Origin: SpSt-333 sp964371615
GTDB taxonomy: Bacteria; Bacteroidota; Ignavibacteria; UBA10030; UBA8401
Direction: 5' to 3'
NCBI GenBank assembly: GCA_964371615.1
Contig: CAYJMS010000005.1
Location: 222,416-286,415 of the forward strand
Length of the DNA: 64,000 nt
Part shown: piece by piece, positions 53,783-62,740 of the stretch
Numbering within the stretch: position 1 is the first letter of the stretch
How the letters are laid out: each line of letters opens with the position of its first letter
Made by a program: the position numbers and the translations under genes
Notes under the pieces: generated by a model
What the model was told of the DNA's origin: nothing
Databases searched by the model: none
The model's input: only the letters and a program-made list of their open reading frames with translations

Positions 53783-56323
53783 TTAACGCAAAAGCAACAT
53801 CTTTTTAACCGAAACGAAGGACACAGTTTCCATCTTATAAAAATAAATACCGCTGGTTAATCGACCGGCATTAAAAGTGAAGGAATATGTCCCCTGTTTT
53901 TGTTCGGTGTTCACGGGAACAGCGACTACTTTACCGAGAATATCATAGACCGTGATCGTGACCCTACCCCGCTCTTTCATGGAATAGGTAATCATCGTCG
54001 AAGGATTAAATGGATTGGGAAAATTCTGATGCAGTGAATATTCGGATGGCAGAGATACGATTGCCGGTTGAACAGATGTTAAAACGGGAGAAAGAGAAAT
54101 ATCATCGACCAGCCATCCAAAATCAGTATTTGCACCATCGGTTTTTAACCGGAATCGGATCAGGATCGTATCCGATTCATATCCGGTAAGAATGATTTCT
54201 TTTTTGAACCAGGTGTTGAGACCAGACTGCCATTCAGAATGTGAATTTTTATTCAACGTTAAAATCGTATTCCACGTGGCACCTTTGTCTTTTGATACCT
54301 GAACAAATGCAGAATCATTCGGTTCGATCCTGCAGATGGTCCAGAACCTGATCATCGGCGATCCGTTTCCTTTAATCATCGGAACGTACGCAGACCCATC
54401 ATAATTGTTTTGATAATTCAATACTCCGAACGACAATGTACCGGATCGAGAAACGGTATTTGTACTATCCCATCCGTCGTCGTTTACAACACTGCTTCGC
54501 GACACTTCAAAATTCTCAGTATATTCACCCGCAAGTACAATGCCTGCTTTGGTTGTCGGAGTGACCACTGCTGTACCTTCGGCATGATACGGTGCATCGC
54601 CGACAAACGAGGCGTGGAATGTATAATTATTGAGAAACCGCGGACCGGGCGTATCGATAAAATAAACCGTTTTTCCGGTATCCGACGGGAGCAACGCGAT
54701 GCTGTCTTTTACATTTGGTTGTGATGCCGTATTCCGATAAAATTTTGCATACTTCAAATTATGCAAAACGGTATTGTCGTCGTGTTTAGTGGGAATAGTA
54801 AATTTTGCATAGACGGTCGATTGGTTAGATTTAATTTCTACAAAACTGCCCGCTGTGGGACGCGGCGATCCGCTAGCCATTGCAGTAATGGTACGACTAT
54901 AACCGGTATCATTTCCCGGAAGGTGTACCGGAACAATTCGATATGTATATGATTGGTACTGTGTCAGATTGGAATCGATGAAAGAGAGCATTGAACCTGC
55001 AGGCGGAGAGTCAAATACCTTATGCGCAACACCGTTACGAAAGAGAATAATTTTATAAGTGGAAATGATGAAACCACCGAAATCTCTCGTTGGATTTTTC
55101 CATTGTAAATGAATCGATGTCGGAGTTTGGTAATCGGAAGCAGCCGCAAGTTGCTCAACAGGATTTATCAGATTTCCAAGATCGATCTGCCAGCCCATCA
55201 TCGATAATGCTTTAAGATCAGATAATTTTAAAGTATCCCGCACTCCCGATGCGATGTTCGGATCCATAATTCCTATCTTCCTCTCGGCAATCGGGACCGA
55301 TGTTCGCAAAGCATCGTCGCGCCAATGAGAGGCCTGCTGACCATCACCTCCCGTCCGGCTTCCTGTGGCAGTGGATAATTCCCATTCCCTTGATCCATCC
55401 CAAAAAACATGATCGCCACCGGATGGATTCGGTCCCGGGGTCAGCACCCTTTGCGTATTCTTGAATGTGATCGTATCGGTGACAACGCCCGGTCTGAACC
55501 GAAAGATATCCCATGTGCGTGCATTCCCGGTGGAACCGATAACTGACACAAATCCGAGTGCATGACCGATTTCATGGACTGCTACTGCGTCGAAATCAGT
55601 TTGTCCAGCGGTAATTCCATTGGACGGATCAAGATCAAATGTAAAATTAGAATTAAATCCGATGGACGGAGCACTGGAAGTAACCGGAGCAAGTCCAATC
55701 GCCAACAGATTGGCTAAGGTTCCGGACGGCCGTGGATTCACTATTCCGGAAGTGTTATAGAGTGTATCGGGAATATTATTATAGATGTTGCTGTATTGAG
55801 GATTTTGTGCTATCAATGCATTTGCGTATGTACGCCATGAGGTGGAATTTAAATTGAACACAGCAGAAGATGTGGAACCCAGGACATTCGCACTGGACCA
55901 CGGTTCGCCGAATCGGGTCGGCCCACAATCAACATCGATTGTTACCGTCACCGGATTCATCAGGCGTTCTTCCCATCGCGCCGCGGCAGCCGCGAATGCT
56001 GCTACGGCTGCGGGATCAGCATTCAACTGTGCCGTACCACGCAATACAATATCCAAACCGGTTTGGACTTTTAATAATTTCCCTTTTCTGTCACGCCGTC
56101 CAACTGTTTGCGGAATAACCTGCAATTCCTCTCTACCGATAGCGGCAGCAATTCGCTCTGTATATTCTGCTGATCGCGGCACTTCGATACAGTGAACTGT
56201 CCCTTCCGCATCCACAATTTTCATAAACTCAATGTAATCCACTGTATAATCATGGGTATGGCCATCATGTTGTTGCGCACTTATAATACCAGCATAAAGG
56301 AACAGCAATAAATATTTTCTCAC
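53783..56323 (-). CDS. Secreted zinc metalloprotease with FN3 and T9SS type A sorting domain
   Basis: 846 aa. The start is GTG at 56323 with a GGAG site upstream. Signal peptide MRKYLLLFLYAGIISAQ is followed by a propeptide-like region and a zincin domain with HEIGHALGF (His250, Glu251, His254). A fibronectin type III-like domain (about 390-490), a jelly-roll-type domain (about 600-750) and the terminal sorting domain (QNFPNPFNPSTMITY, KMLLLR) follow. The exact metallopeptidase family is uncertain. It is 76 bases upstream of the serine protease gene and probably cotranscribed with it. Confidence 0.88.
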   Translation of the reverse strand: MRKYLLLFLYAGIISAQQHDGHTHDYTVDYIEFMKIVDAEGTVHCIEVPRSAEYTERIAAAIGREELQVIPQTVGRRDRKGKLLKVQTGLDIVLRGTAQLNADPAAVAAFAAAAARWEERLMNPVTVTIDVDCGPTRFGEPWSSANVLGSTSSAVFNLNSTSWRTYANALIAQNPQYSNIYNNIPDTLYNTSGIVNPRPSGTLANLLAIGLAPVTSSAPSIGFNSNFTFDLDPSNGITAGQTDFDAVAVHEIGHALGFVSVIGSTGNARTWDIFRFRPGVVTDTITFKNTQRVLTPGPNPSGGDHVFWDGSREWELSTATGSRTGGDGQQASHWRDDALRTSVPIAERKIGIMDPNIASGVRDTLKLSDLKALSMMGWQIDLGNLINPVEQLAAASDYQTPTSIHLQWKNPTRDFGGFIISTYKIILFRNGVAHKVFDSPPAGSMLSFIDSNLTQYQSYTYRIVPVHLPGNDTGYSRTITAMASGSPRPTAGSFVEIKSNQSTVYAKFTIPTKHDDNTVLHNLKYAKFYRNTASQPNVKDSIALLPSDTGKTVYFIDTPGPRFLNNYTFHASFVGDAPYHAEGTAVVTPTTKAGIVLAGEYTENFEVSRSSVVNDDGWDSTNTVSRSGTLSFGVLNYQNNYDGSAYVPMIKGNGSPMIRFWTICRIEPNDSAFVQVSKDKGATWNTILTLNKNSHSEWQSGLNTWFKKEIILTGYESDTILIRFRLKTDGANTDFGWLVDDISLSPVLTSVQPAIVSLPSEYSLHQNFPNPFNPSTMITYSMKERGRVTITVYDILGKVVAVPVNTEQKQGTYSFTFNAGRLTSGIYFYKMETVSFVSVKKMLLLR

Positions 56324-56337
56324 AGGTACTCCAATAG

Positions 56338-57645
56338 TTATAGGTTATACACCATTCGTAATAATGTAGCAAGATGGACGATTTTAGTGTTTAGGGAATA
56401 CTGCCGGCACCCATGGTCAATTTGCAGAAGGCAACCCGGATTGTTCGCAACGACAAATTCCGCTTTTGTAATGTCGATATTCCGCATCTTTCGTTCAAGT
56501 ATTTTCATCGAATCATCGTAATGAACAACATTGTAAATACCGGCACTACCGCAGCACCATGACGCTTCGTTCAATTCAACATATTCTATTCCAGGAATTG
56601 CTTTGATCAATGCCCGCGGTTGCATCGATACTTTCTGAGAGTGGATCAAATGACATGCATCGTGATACGAGACTCGGTGAGGGAATTCATTCTCGGGTTT
56701 CCTGAGTCCTATATCAAAAAGGAATTCGGAAATATCTTTAATCTTTGATGAAAGAATTTCCGCCTTGGAATGATAGTACGGATCATCCTTCATATAATGA
56801 CCGTATTCTTTCATCATCGCTCCGCAGCCAGCGGAATTCATTATGATCGCATCAAGGTTGTAGCGCGAAAAGACGTCGATGTTTATTTTTGCCAGATCTC
56901 GCGCGACATCAAAATCACCATTATGTGCCTGCAGCGAACCGCAGCATACCTGAGATTTCGGAAGGACCACTTCGCATCCGTGATGGAGCAGCACTTTTAC
57001 CGTGTCATCATTCACAGCGGCAAATGAAACGTCCATCAAACATCCGGTAAGGAAACCTACTCTGTATTTTGCCTCCCCGCTGGGAGAAATGACTTCCGCT
57101 CGATTATCAGAATAGAAGTGCCTGTCTACTCTCGGGGCAAGATCCTGTATTTTTGCCAGCCGCGGTGTGATGAACCTCAAGATCTGCGATTTTTTTAGGA
57201 GATATTCTATACCGCTGTTTTGATACGTCCAAAGGATGCGAGCAATGAATCGGAGATATGTTTTGTTGGAAATGACATTTTTCAGGAATATTTTTTTGAG
57301 TATTCTTGCTCCAACGCTCTCCTTACCTGCTTTTCTGATTTGATTTCGGGCAGATTCAACCAGAGAACCATATTGTACTCCTGCCGGACACGCTGTCTCA
57401 CACGCCTGACAATCAAGACAAAAGTTCATCTCTTCGACAAACGCGTCCGTGATATCCAATTTCCCTTCTGCCACCGATTTGATGAGCCGTATCCTGCCGC
57501 GAGGAGACGACTTCTCCCTGCCGGTAATGGAATACGTCGGGCATGTCGGCAGACATAAACCGCAGTGCATGCAATTCGTGATGACATCATCACTTGGGAT
57601 ATCGATTCCGGCAAATCCGCCGGTGGAATTGTTATCGTAGATCAA
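56338..57645 (-). CDS. glcF: Glycolate oxidase iron-sulfur subunit GlcF-like
   Basis: 435 aa. Two 4Fe-4S motifs are at Cys25/28/31/35 (CMHCGLCLPTCP) and Cys76/79/82/86 (CLDCQACETACP). Two CCG domains follow (VCCGSLQAH and WCCGSAGIY), the heterodisulfide-reductase-like electron-transfer part. It accepts electrons from GlcD and passes them to the membrane quinone pool. The start is TTG at 57645, overlapping the glcD stop by 14 bases; no later start would keep the first cluster. Confidence 0.92.
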   Translation of the reverse strand: MIYDNNSTGGFAGIDIPSDDVITNCMHCGLCLPTCPTYSITGREKSSPRGRIRLIKSVAEGKLDITDAFVEEMNFCLDCQACETACPAGVQYGSLVESARNQIRKAGKESVGARILKKIFLKNVISNKTYLRFIARILWTYQNSGIEYLLKKSQILRFITPRLAKIQDLAPRVDRHFYSDNRAEVISPSGEAKYRVGFLTGCLMDVSFAAVNDDTVKVLLHHGCEVVLPKSQVCCGSLQAHNGDFDVARDLAKINIDVFSRYNLDAIIMNSAGCGAMMKEYGHYMKDDPYYHSKAEILSSKIKDISEFLFDIGLRKPENEFPHRVSYHDACHLIHSQKVSMQPRALIKAIPGIEYVELNEASWCCGSAGIYNVVHYDDSMKILERKMRNIDITKAEFVVANNPGCLLQIDHGCRQYSLNTKIVHLATLLRMVYNL

Positions 57646-59017
57646 AAACTTTTCCCGGATTGAGGATATTGTTAGGATCCAACGCCTTCTTTATCGTCCG
57701 CATAGTATCGATTGCGGTGTAACCGGTAACCAGATGAAGGAATTTCTTTTTTGCCAGACCGGTCCCATGTTCGCCGGTGATCGTTCCGCCGAGCCGAACC
57801 GCCTCTTCGAATATTTCGGTGTAGGCTAATTCGGCACGGTGAATTTCTTCCTTGTTCCGTTCATCGGTCAGACAGGTTGGATGTAAATTTCCGTCCCCGG
57901 CATGGCCGAATGTACCGATGAGGATATTGTACTTTTTAGAGATTGCTTCGATCTTTTGCAGCATGACGGCAATCTCGCTGCGCGGCACGGTGATGTCTTC
58001 CAGTATGGTCGTGGGCCGCGTCCGGGCAAGCGCAGAAAATGCAGAACGACGTGCAGTTTTTAATTTCATAGCTTCTTCAGACGTCTGTGCGACCTTTACT
58101 TCCAAAGCATTATTCGCCTTGCAACAGGCTTCGACCTTTTGCGCCTCTTCCGCAACCACAGCAGGATGTCCGTCCACTTCGAGCAGCAACAATGCTTCAA
58201 TATTTGTCGGCAATCCAATCTTTGCAAAATCCTCTACACAACGGATCGTAGTTCTATCCAGAAATTCAACCGTCGCAGGAATAATTTTTTGTGCGATGAT
58301 GGCCGATACGGTTTTACCGGCATCCGCTGTTGAATTAAAGTAGGCTAACATCGTCTTGCTGGATTCCGGCTTTGGAATCAACTTTAATAGAATCTTTGTG
58401 AATATTCCGAGCGTCCCTTCCGAACCAATAAAAAAATCCTTGAGGTTATAACCGGCAACATCTTTCACCGCCTTCCCTCCGCAAACGATCAGATCTCCGG
58501 TCGGCAGTACCACTTCAAGACCCATGACATAATTTTTTGTAACACCGTATTTCAAACCGCGTAATCCGCCGGAATTTTCCGCGACATTGCCGCCAATCGT
58601 GCAAATATTCATACTCCCCGGATCAGGCGGATAAAAAAGTCCACGCTGTTCCACCTCCTGATGCAGTTGCGATGTAATCACTCCCGGTTCGACCCATGCC
58701 GTCAAATTTTCTTGGTCGATCTCCAGAATGGAGTTCCATTGGGACATATCGAGAATAATGCAGTTCTCCACCGGAACAGATCCACCGCTCAAGCCCGTAC
58801 CGTTGCCGCGGGGAACGATTGAAAACTTTTCCGTATTGGCTAATTTCACTATATCACAGACGTGCTCTTTGTTTTTTGGCCGCACGATTGCATCCGGCAT
58901 CTGATCGAGCATCGGCGTTCCGTCGTAGGAGTAGGTAATTTTATCTTCTCGCGACGTAAAAACATTTTCCTTTCCTACCAATCCTGTTATTTGTTGAAGA
59001 ATTTTTGGTGTGAGCAT
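57632..59017 (-). CDS. glcD: FAD-linked glycolate/lactate oxidase subunit GlcD-like
   Basis: 461 aa FAD-binding PCMH-type oxidoreductase. IVPRGNGTGLSGGSVP, PPDPGSMNICTIGGNVAENSGG and GYNLKDFFIGSEGTLG bind FAD, and EHGTGLAKK is near the C-terminus. It oxidizes a 2-hydroxy acid such as glycolate or D-lactate. The third subunit GlcE is absent, so the pair may be a two-subunit D-lactate- or glycolate-type dehydrogenase. It is divergent from the tpl-like gene. Confidence 0.92.
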   Translation of the reverse strand: MLTPKILQQITGLVGKENVFTSREDKITYSYDGTPMLDQMPDAIVRPKNKEHVCDIVKLANTEKFSIVPRGNGTGLSGGSVPVENCIILDMSQWNSILEIDQENLTAWVEPGVITSQLHQEVEQRGLFYPPDPGSMNICTIGGNVAENSGGLRGLKYGVTKNYVMGLEVVLPTGDLIVCGGKAVKDVAGYNLKDFFIGSEGTLGIFTKILLKLIPKPESSKTMLAYFNSTADAGKTVSAIIAQKIIPATVEFLDRTTIRCVEDFAKIGLPTNIEALLLLEVDGHPAVVAEEAQKVEACCKANNALEVKVAQTSEEAMKLKTARRSAFSALARTRPTTILEDITVPRSEIAVMLQKIEAISKKYNILIGTFGHAGDGNLHPTCLTDERNKEEIHRAELAYTEIFEEAVRLGGTITGEHGTGLAKKKFLHLVTGYTAIDTMRTIKKALDPNNILNPGKVFDLR

Positions 59018-59218
59018 GAGGTATCAGAATTTATGTTCAGATCGAATCGTGAGGCATGTGGGAGAAGAACAAACGTTTATACGGAATGTCCAGTAATTGC
59101 TATCGAGACACTGGCCAATCAGTCATTGTTTCTCCACAGAGTCTTCCGTATATTTTGATGTATAATACACTTGAAAGTAACAAAAACAGCACCGAAAATC
59201 AATGAATCAGGAGACGCA

Positions 59219-60604
59219 ATGAAATCCATCGAACGACGGTCATGGGCAGAACCGTTCAAAATTAAGTCTGTGGAACCACTGAGAATGACGACACGGGAAC
59301 AGCGGGAACAATTTATTACAGAAGCAGGATACAACACTTTCCTACTCCGGTCACGCGACGTATATATCGATCTTTTAACCGACAGCGGTACGAACGCTAT
59401 GAGTGACTATCAATGGGCCGGTATCATGCTCGGTGATGAAGCCTATGCCGGCAGCGAAAATTACTATCATCTGGAAAAAAATGTTGAAGAGTACTACGGT
59501 TACAAATACCTCGTTCCCACACACCAGGGACGAGGTGCAGAAAACATCATTTCCCAGATTTTGATCAAACCGGGTCAGTTCGTTCCGGGAAATATGTACT
59601 TTACGACCACGAGACTCCATCAGGAACTTTCCGGCGGAACATTCGTCGATGTCATTATCGACGAAGCCCACGATGCCCAAAGCGAACATCCTTTTAAAGG
59701 CAATGTTGACTTGAATAAATTTGATTCGCTTATCAAAAAAGTCGGTGCCGAAAAGATCGCGTACATCACTATTGGCGCCACTGTAAATATGGCGGGCGGA
59801 CAGCCGATATCGATGGAAAACCTCCGATTGGTATATCAACTGGCATCCAAGAACAAAATCAAAGTGGTGTTCGACGCCACTCGCGCAATGGAAAATGCGT
59901 ACTTTATAAAAATGAGAGAAAAAGGATATGAACATACTCCCGTAAAACAGATTCTCAAAGAAATGTGTTCGTATTCCGATGCAGCGACAATGAGCGGAAA
60001 AAAAGATCTATTAGTAAACATCGGCGGATTTCTGGCAATGAATGATTACGAGATCTTTGAGGAAGCGAGAAATATGGTTGTCGTGTATGAAGGACTTCAT
60101 ACGTACGGCGGGCTTGCCGGACGTGATATGGAGGCCATGGCACGTGGAATCGAAGAAGCTTGTCAGGAAGCGCATTTACAGGCGCGCATCGGTCAGGTGG
60201 AATATGTCGGAAATCGCTTGATTGAACTCGGTATCCCTATCGTACGACCGATTGGCGGTCATGCAATATTTCTGGATGCAAAAAAGTTTTATCCGCATCT
60301 TGAACAGTTAAAATTCCCCGCACAAACCCTCGCAGCCGAACTCTATTTGGACTCCGGAATTCGGGCAATGGAACGAGGCATTGTCTCCGCCGGACGAAAC
60401 AAAGAAACGGGAGACCATTATTTTCCGAAACTCGAACTGGTACGGTTAACATTTCCGCGGAGAGTCTACACTCAGGCACATTGTGATGTTACGGTTGAAT
60501 CGGTATACGAAGTATGGAAGAATCGGGAAACAACGAAAGGTTTGAAGATGATATATGAACCGAAGTACCTCCGGTTTTTCCAAGCACGTTTTGAGAAATT
60601 GTAG
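59219..60604 (+). CDS. tpl: Tyrosine phenol-lyase-like beta-eliminating PLP enzyme (TPL/tryptophanase family)
   Basis: 461 aa PLP lyase giving pyruvate and ammonia plus phenol (TPL) or indole (tryptophanase). PLP lysine is Lys262 (MSGKKD). Residues that recognise tyrosine in Citrobacter TPL are kept with a constant offset of 5: Thr124 is Thr129, Arg381 is Arg386 (AMERGIVSAGR) and Phe448 is Phe453 (LRFFQARF). E. coli tryptophanase has Ile and His at the last two places. TPL is therefore the better call, although specificity needs an assay. An AGGAG site at 59209-59213 sets ATG 59219; an upstream TTG at 59171 is rejected. A TATAAT at 59161 may be a -10 but lacks a -35. Confidence 0.85.
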   Translation: MKSIERRSWAEPFKIKSVEPLRMTTREQREQFITEAGYNTFLLRSRDVYIDLLTDSGTNAMSDYQWAGIMLGDEAYAGSENYYHLEKNVEEYYGYKYLVPTHQGRGAENIISQILIKPGQFVPGNMYFTTTRLHQELSGGTFVDVIIDEAHDAQSEHPFKGNVDLNKFDSLIKKVGAEKIAYITIGATVNMAGGQPISMENLRLVYQLASKNKIKVVFDATRAMENAYFIKMREKGYEHTPVKQILKEMCSYSDAATMSGKKDLLVNIGGFLAMNDYEIFEEARNMVVVYEGLHTYGGLAGRDMEAMARGIEEACQEAHLQARIGQVEYVGNRLIELGIPIVRPIGGHAIFLDAKKFYPHLEQLKFPAQTLAAELYLDSGIRAMERGIVSAGRNKETGDHYFPKLELVRLTFPRRVYTQAHCDVTVESVYEVWKNRETTKGLKMIYEPKYLRFFQARFEKL

Positions 60605-60612
60605 AATCTGAG

Positions 60613-60640
60613 ACCTCACGGGTGCATTCACCCGTGAGGT
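60613..60640. terminator. Hairpin between convergent genes (bidirectional terminator candidate)
   Basis: A perfect 12-bp stem ACCTCACGGGTG/CACCCGTGAGGT with loop CATT lies 9 bases after the tpl stop and 15 bases from the stop of the converging OMP-like gene. There is no U-run on either side, so termination strength is uncertain. Confidence 0.6.
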
Positions 60641-60654
60641 GCTCTAGCGTAAAT

Positions 60655-61428
60655 TTACCAGCCAAAAAATCCGAACATAATTCCTGCATTGATAGTATAT
60701 CCGGATGCCTTTATATTCGAAGGAACTGAGTTCACTTCATATTTTTCGTCCAATTGCCATTCCGGCGAGAACATGATCGGATATCCTACCCCCACTCTCA
60801 GTTGCATCCATGTCAAAAGTGTATATTCAATATTTATGTGTGGCGTAAATACTACATATGAGCCCTGTAGTTTTCTGGTATAACTGGACGTGAGCCTGTT
60901 GACATCGCCGTAATTTGCCCAAAGGGTATCCCATTCTTTAAAATTTCCGTTATCCCTTCTCATGGTAATCTCCACCATTCCTCCCCCAATCGAAGCCCCC
61001 AAGGCGACATCCAGTTTATATGCAATCGGTTGCACATAGTCCATTAAAAATCCTCCGTATGAAACGGTATAGTCAACCTCTTTTCTGACATTTGCAATTG
61101 CGTCGTATTTATTCACCGTCTGTGTACCGGTTACGCCGAATCCTCCCATCCGAACATTCTTCAGAAACATGATATATCCATATCCCTCGCCGCCGATCAG
61201 ATACATAGGGTCGGATCCAAGAGTCGGCAATCCTGCTTTGGAAAGATATGCGTCTATGCCTTTATTATCGAACATCCCAACGACCGGGGTAACGCCGCCG
61301 GCACCGCCTATTTTGGTTCGATTCCAATATGAATATCCTCGGTCATTCTCGTCCTTGTCATCTTGAGCAATGGCAGTAAATGAAATTGCAAGAATGAGGC
61401 AAATTACCGGATAATACATTTTACTCAT
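60655..61428 (-). CDS. Secreted/outer-membrane-like protein, function unknown
   Basis: 257 aa with a signal peptide (MSKMYYPVICLILAISFTAIAQ). The mature part is rich in Gly and aromatic residues, with alternating strands (GGEGYGYIMFL, VRMGGFGVTGTQ, GASIGGGMVEITM) and ends in Trp (MFGFFGW), consistent with a small outer-membrane barrel. I do not recognise a named family. An AGGAG site (61436-61440) sits 7 bases before the ATG, fixing the start. Confidence 0.7.
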   Translation of the reverse strand: MSKMYYPVICLILAISFTAIAQDDKDENDRGYSYWNRTKIGGAGGVTPVVGMFDNKGIDAYLSKAGLPTLGSDPMYLIGGEGYGYIMFLKNVRMGGFGVTGTQTVNKYDAIANVRKEVDYTVSYGGFLMDYVQPIAYKLDVALGASIGGGMVEITMRRDNGNFKEWDTLWANYGDVNRLTSSYTRKLQGSYVVFTPHINIEYTLLTWMQLRVGVGYPIMFSPEWQLDEKYEVNSVPSNIKASGYTINAGIMFGFFGW

Positions 61429-61523
61429 ATCTATTCTCCTATTTTGAATTACTATTTAAGTGCAGCAATTGGTAAGTGGGCATCGCTTTTTTACGAAAAA
61501 CAATCAATTGGGTTACAGACTAT

Positions 61524-62075
61524 TTAGAGCCCTAAAACCGATGCATTGAGACGTAAGGCAGTGATGACAAATTGAATATGGTCATCCAACGGGATTCCGA
61601 TTTCACCCGCGCCGTGTACTATATCCTCCCTGCTGACATTGCGGGCGAATGCTTTGTCTTTTAATTTCTTTTTTACAGAAGACACTTCAAGTGTTTCAAT
61701 TTTTCTATCCGGCCTGACCATGGTGCAAGCGACAAGGAATCCGCATAATTCATCGCAGGCAAAAAGTGTTTTTGCCATAAGTGATTCTCGCGGCACATTG
61801 GTATAATCGGCATGACCGAGTATTGCAACAATCATTTCTTCCGGGTACCCTTTTTCTCTGAGTATCTTCGAACCTTGCAGCGGATGATCAGGAGGATTCG
61901 GATATTTTTCATAATCAAAATCATGCAGGAGTCCTGTTATCCCCCAAAGATTGACATCCTGTTGAAATTTCTCCGCATAGGACATCATCGCCGTTTCAAC
62001 ACACATCATATGCTTTCGAAGTGATTCGCTTGCCGTGTATTCCTGCATCAGTGTTACTGCATCTGTTCTGTTCAT
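61524..62075 (-). CDS. HD-domain phosphohydrolase
   Basis: 183 aa HD-superfamily protein. The metal motif is HD at 51-52 in TGLLHDFDYEKYP, with a conserved downstream histidine in ILGHADYTN and the DELCGFLVACTMVRP segment usual for this HDIG-type subfamily. Substrate is unknown. ATG at 62075 overlaps the nth stop (ATGA); an ATG 8 codons upstream at 62099 lies within nth and is less likely. Confidence 0.8.
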   Translation of the reverse strand: MNRTDAVTLMQEYTASESLRKHMMCVETAMMSYAEKFQQDVNLWGITGLLHDFDYEKYPNPPDHPLQGSKILREKGYPEEMIVAILGHADYTNVPRESLMAKTLFACDELCGFLVACTMVRPDRKIETLEVSSVKKKLKDKAFARNVSREDIVHGAGEIGIPLDDHIQFVITALRLNASVLGL

Positions 62076-62740
62076 GGTTGCACCTGAGCCGAAGGACATA
62101 AATTATTGAGCGTACATTCTATGCACAATGGATTTCGGGCTTTGCAAATCTGCCTGCCATGGAGAATCAGAGTGTGTGAAAATTGCCTCCATTTTTTTTT
62201 CGGCAGTACTGTCATTAAATCTGTTTCTATCTTGACGGCATCCGTTGCTGTCGTCAGGTCGAGTCTTTGTGATAATCGCGCAACGTGTGTATCGACCACG
62301 ATGCCTTCAGTTATATCGAACGCCTCACCAAGAACCACGTTTGCTGTTTTTCTTCCAACACCGGGCAGTGCATGAAGTTCCTCCATCGTTTTTGGTACTT
62401 TGCTATCGTGGCGTTTCAGTATCTCAATCGAACATGCTTTAATATTTTTCGCTTTATTTCGGAAAAAGCCAGTAGAATGAATCAGTCTCTCTATTTCGGA
62501 AACATTCGCATTGGCAAAATCGAAAGGGGTTGCAAATCGTGCAAAGAGTTCCGGTGTCACTATATTCACGCGAGCATCGGTACATTGCGCTGATAGCATG
62601 ACCGCAACCAATAATTGGAATGGATCGCGGTAGTAGAGTGCCGTTCGAGGGCGAGGATAAAGCACATCGAGTTTTTTGACGATCGACTGAAGTCTCAGTT
62701 TTTTCCGATCCATCAGATCTTTTGATTTGTTTTTGTTCAC
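62072..62740 (-). CDS. nth: Endonuclease III
   Basis: 222 aa DNA glycosylase/AP lyase for oxidized pyrimidines. The helix-hairpin-helix LPGVGRKTANVVLGEAF contains the catalytic lysine, and VDTHVARLSQRL the catalytic aspartate. The 4Fe-4S motif C-x6-C-x2-C-x5-C (CKARNPLCIECTLNNLC) is complete. It overlaps the unknown gene upstream and the HD gene downstream by 4 bases each. Confidence 0.96.
   Translation of the reverse strand: MNKNKSKDLMDRKKLRLQSIVKKLDVLYPRPRTALYYRDPFQLLVAVMLSAQCTDARVNIVTPELFARFATPFDFANANVSEIERLIHSTGFFRNKAKNIKACSIEILKRHDSKVPKTMEELHALPGVGRKTANVVLGEAFDITEGIVVDTHVARLSQRLDLTTATDAVKIETDLMTVLPKKKWRQFSHTLILHGRQICKARNPLCIECTLNNLCPSAQVQP

Noticed and set aside
59171..59218. TTG start for the tpl-like gene
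   Set aside because: The ATG at 59219 has an AGGAG site at 5-base spacing and gives the family's usual N-terminus.
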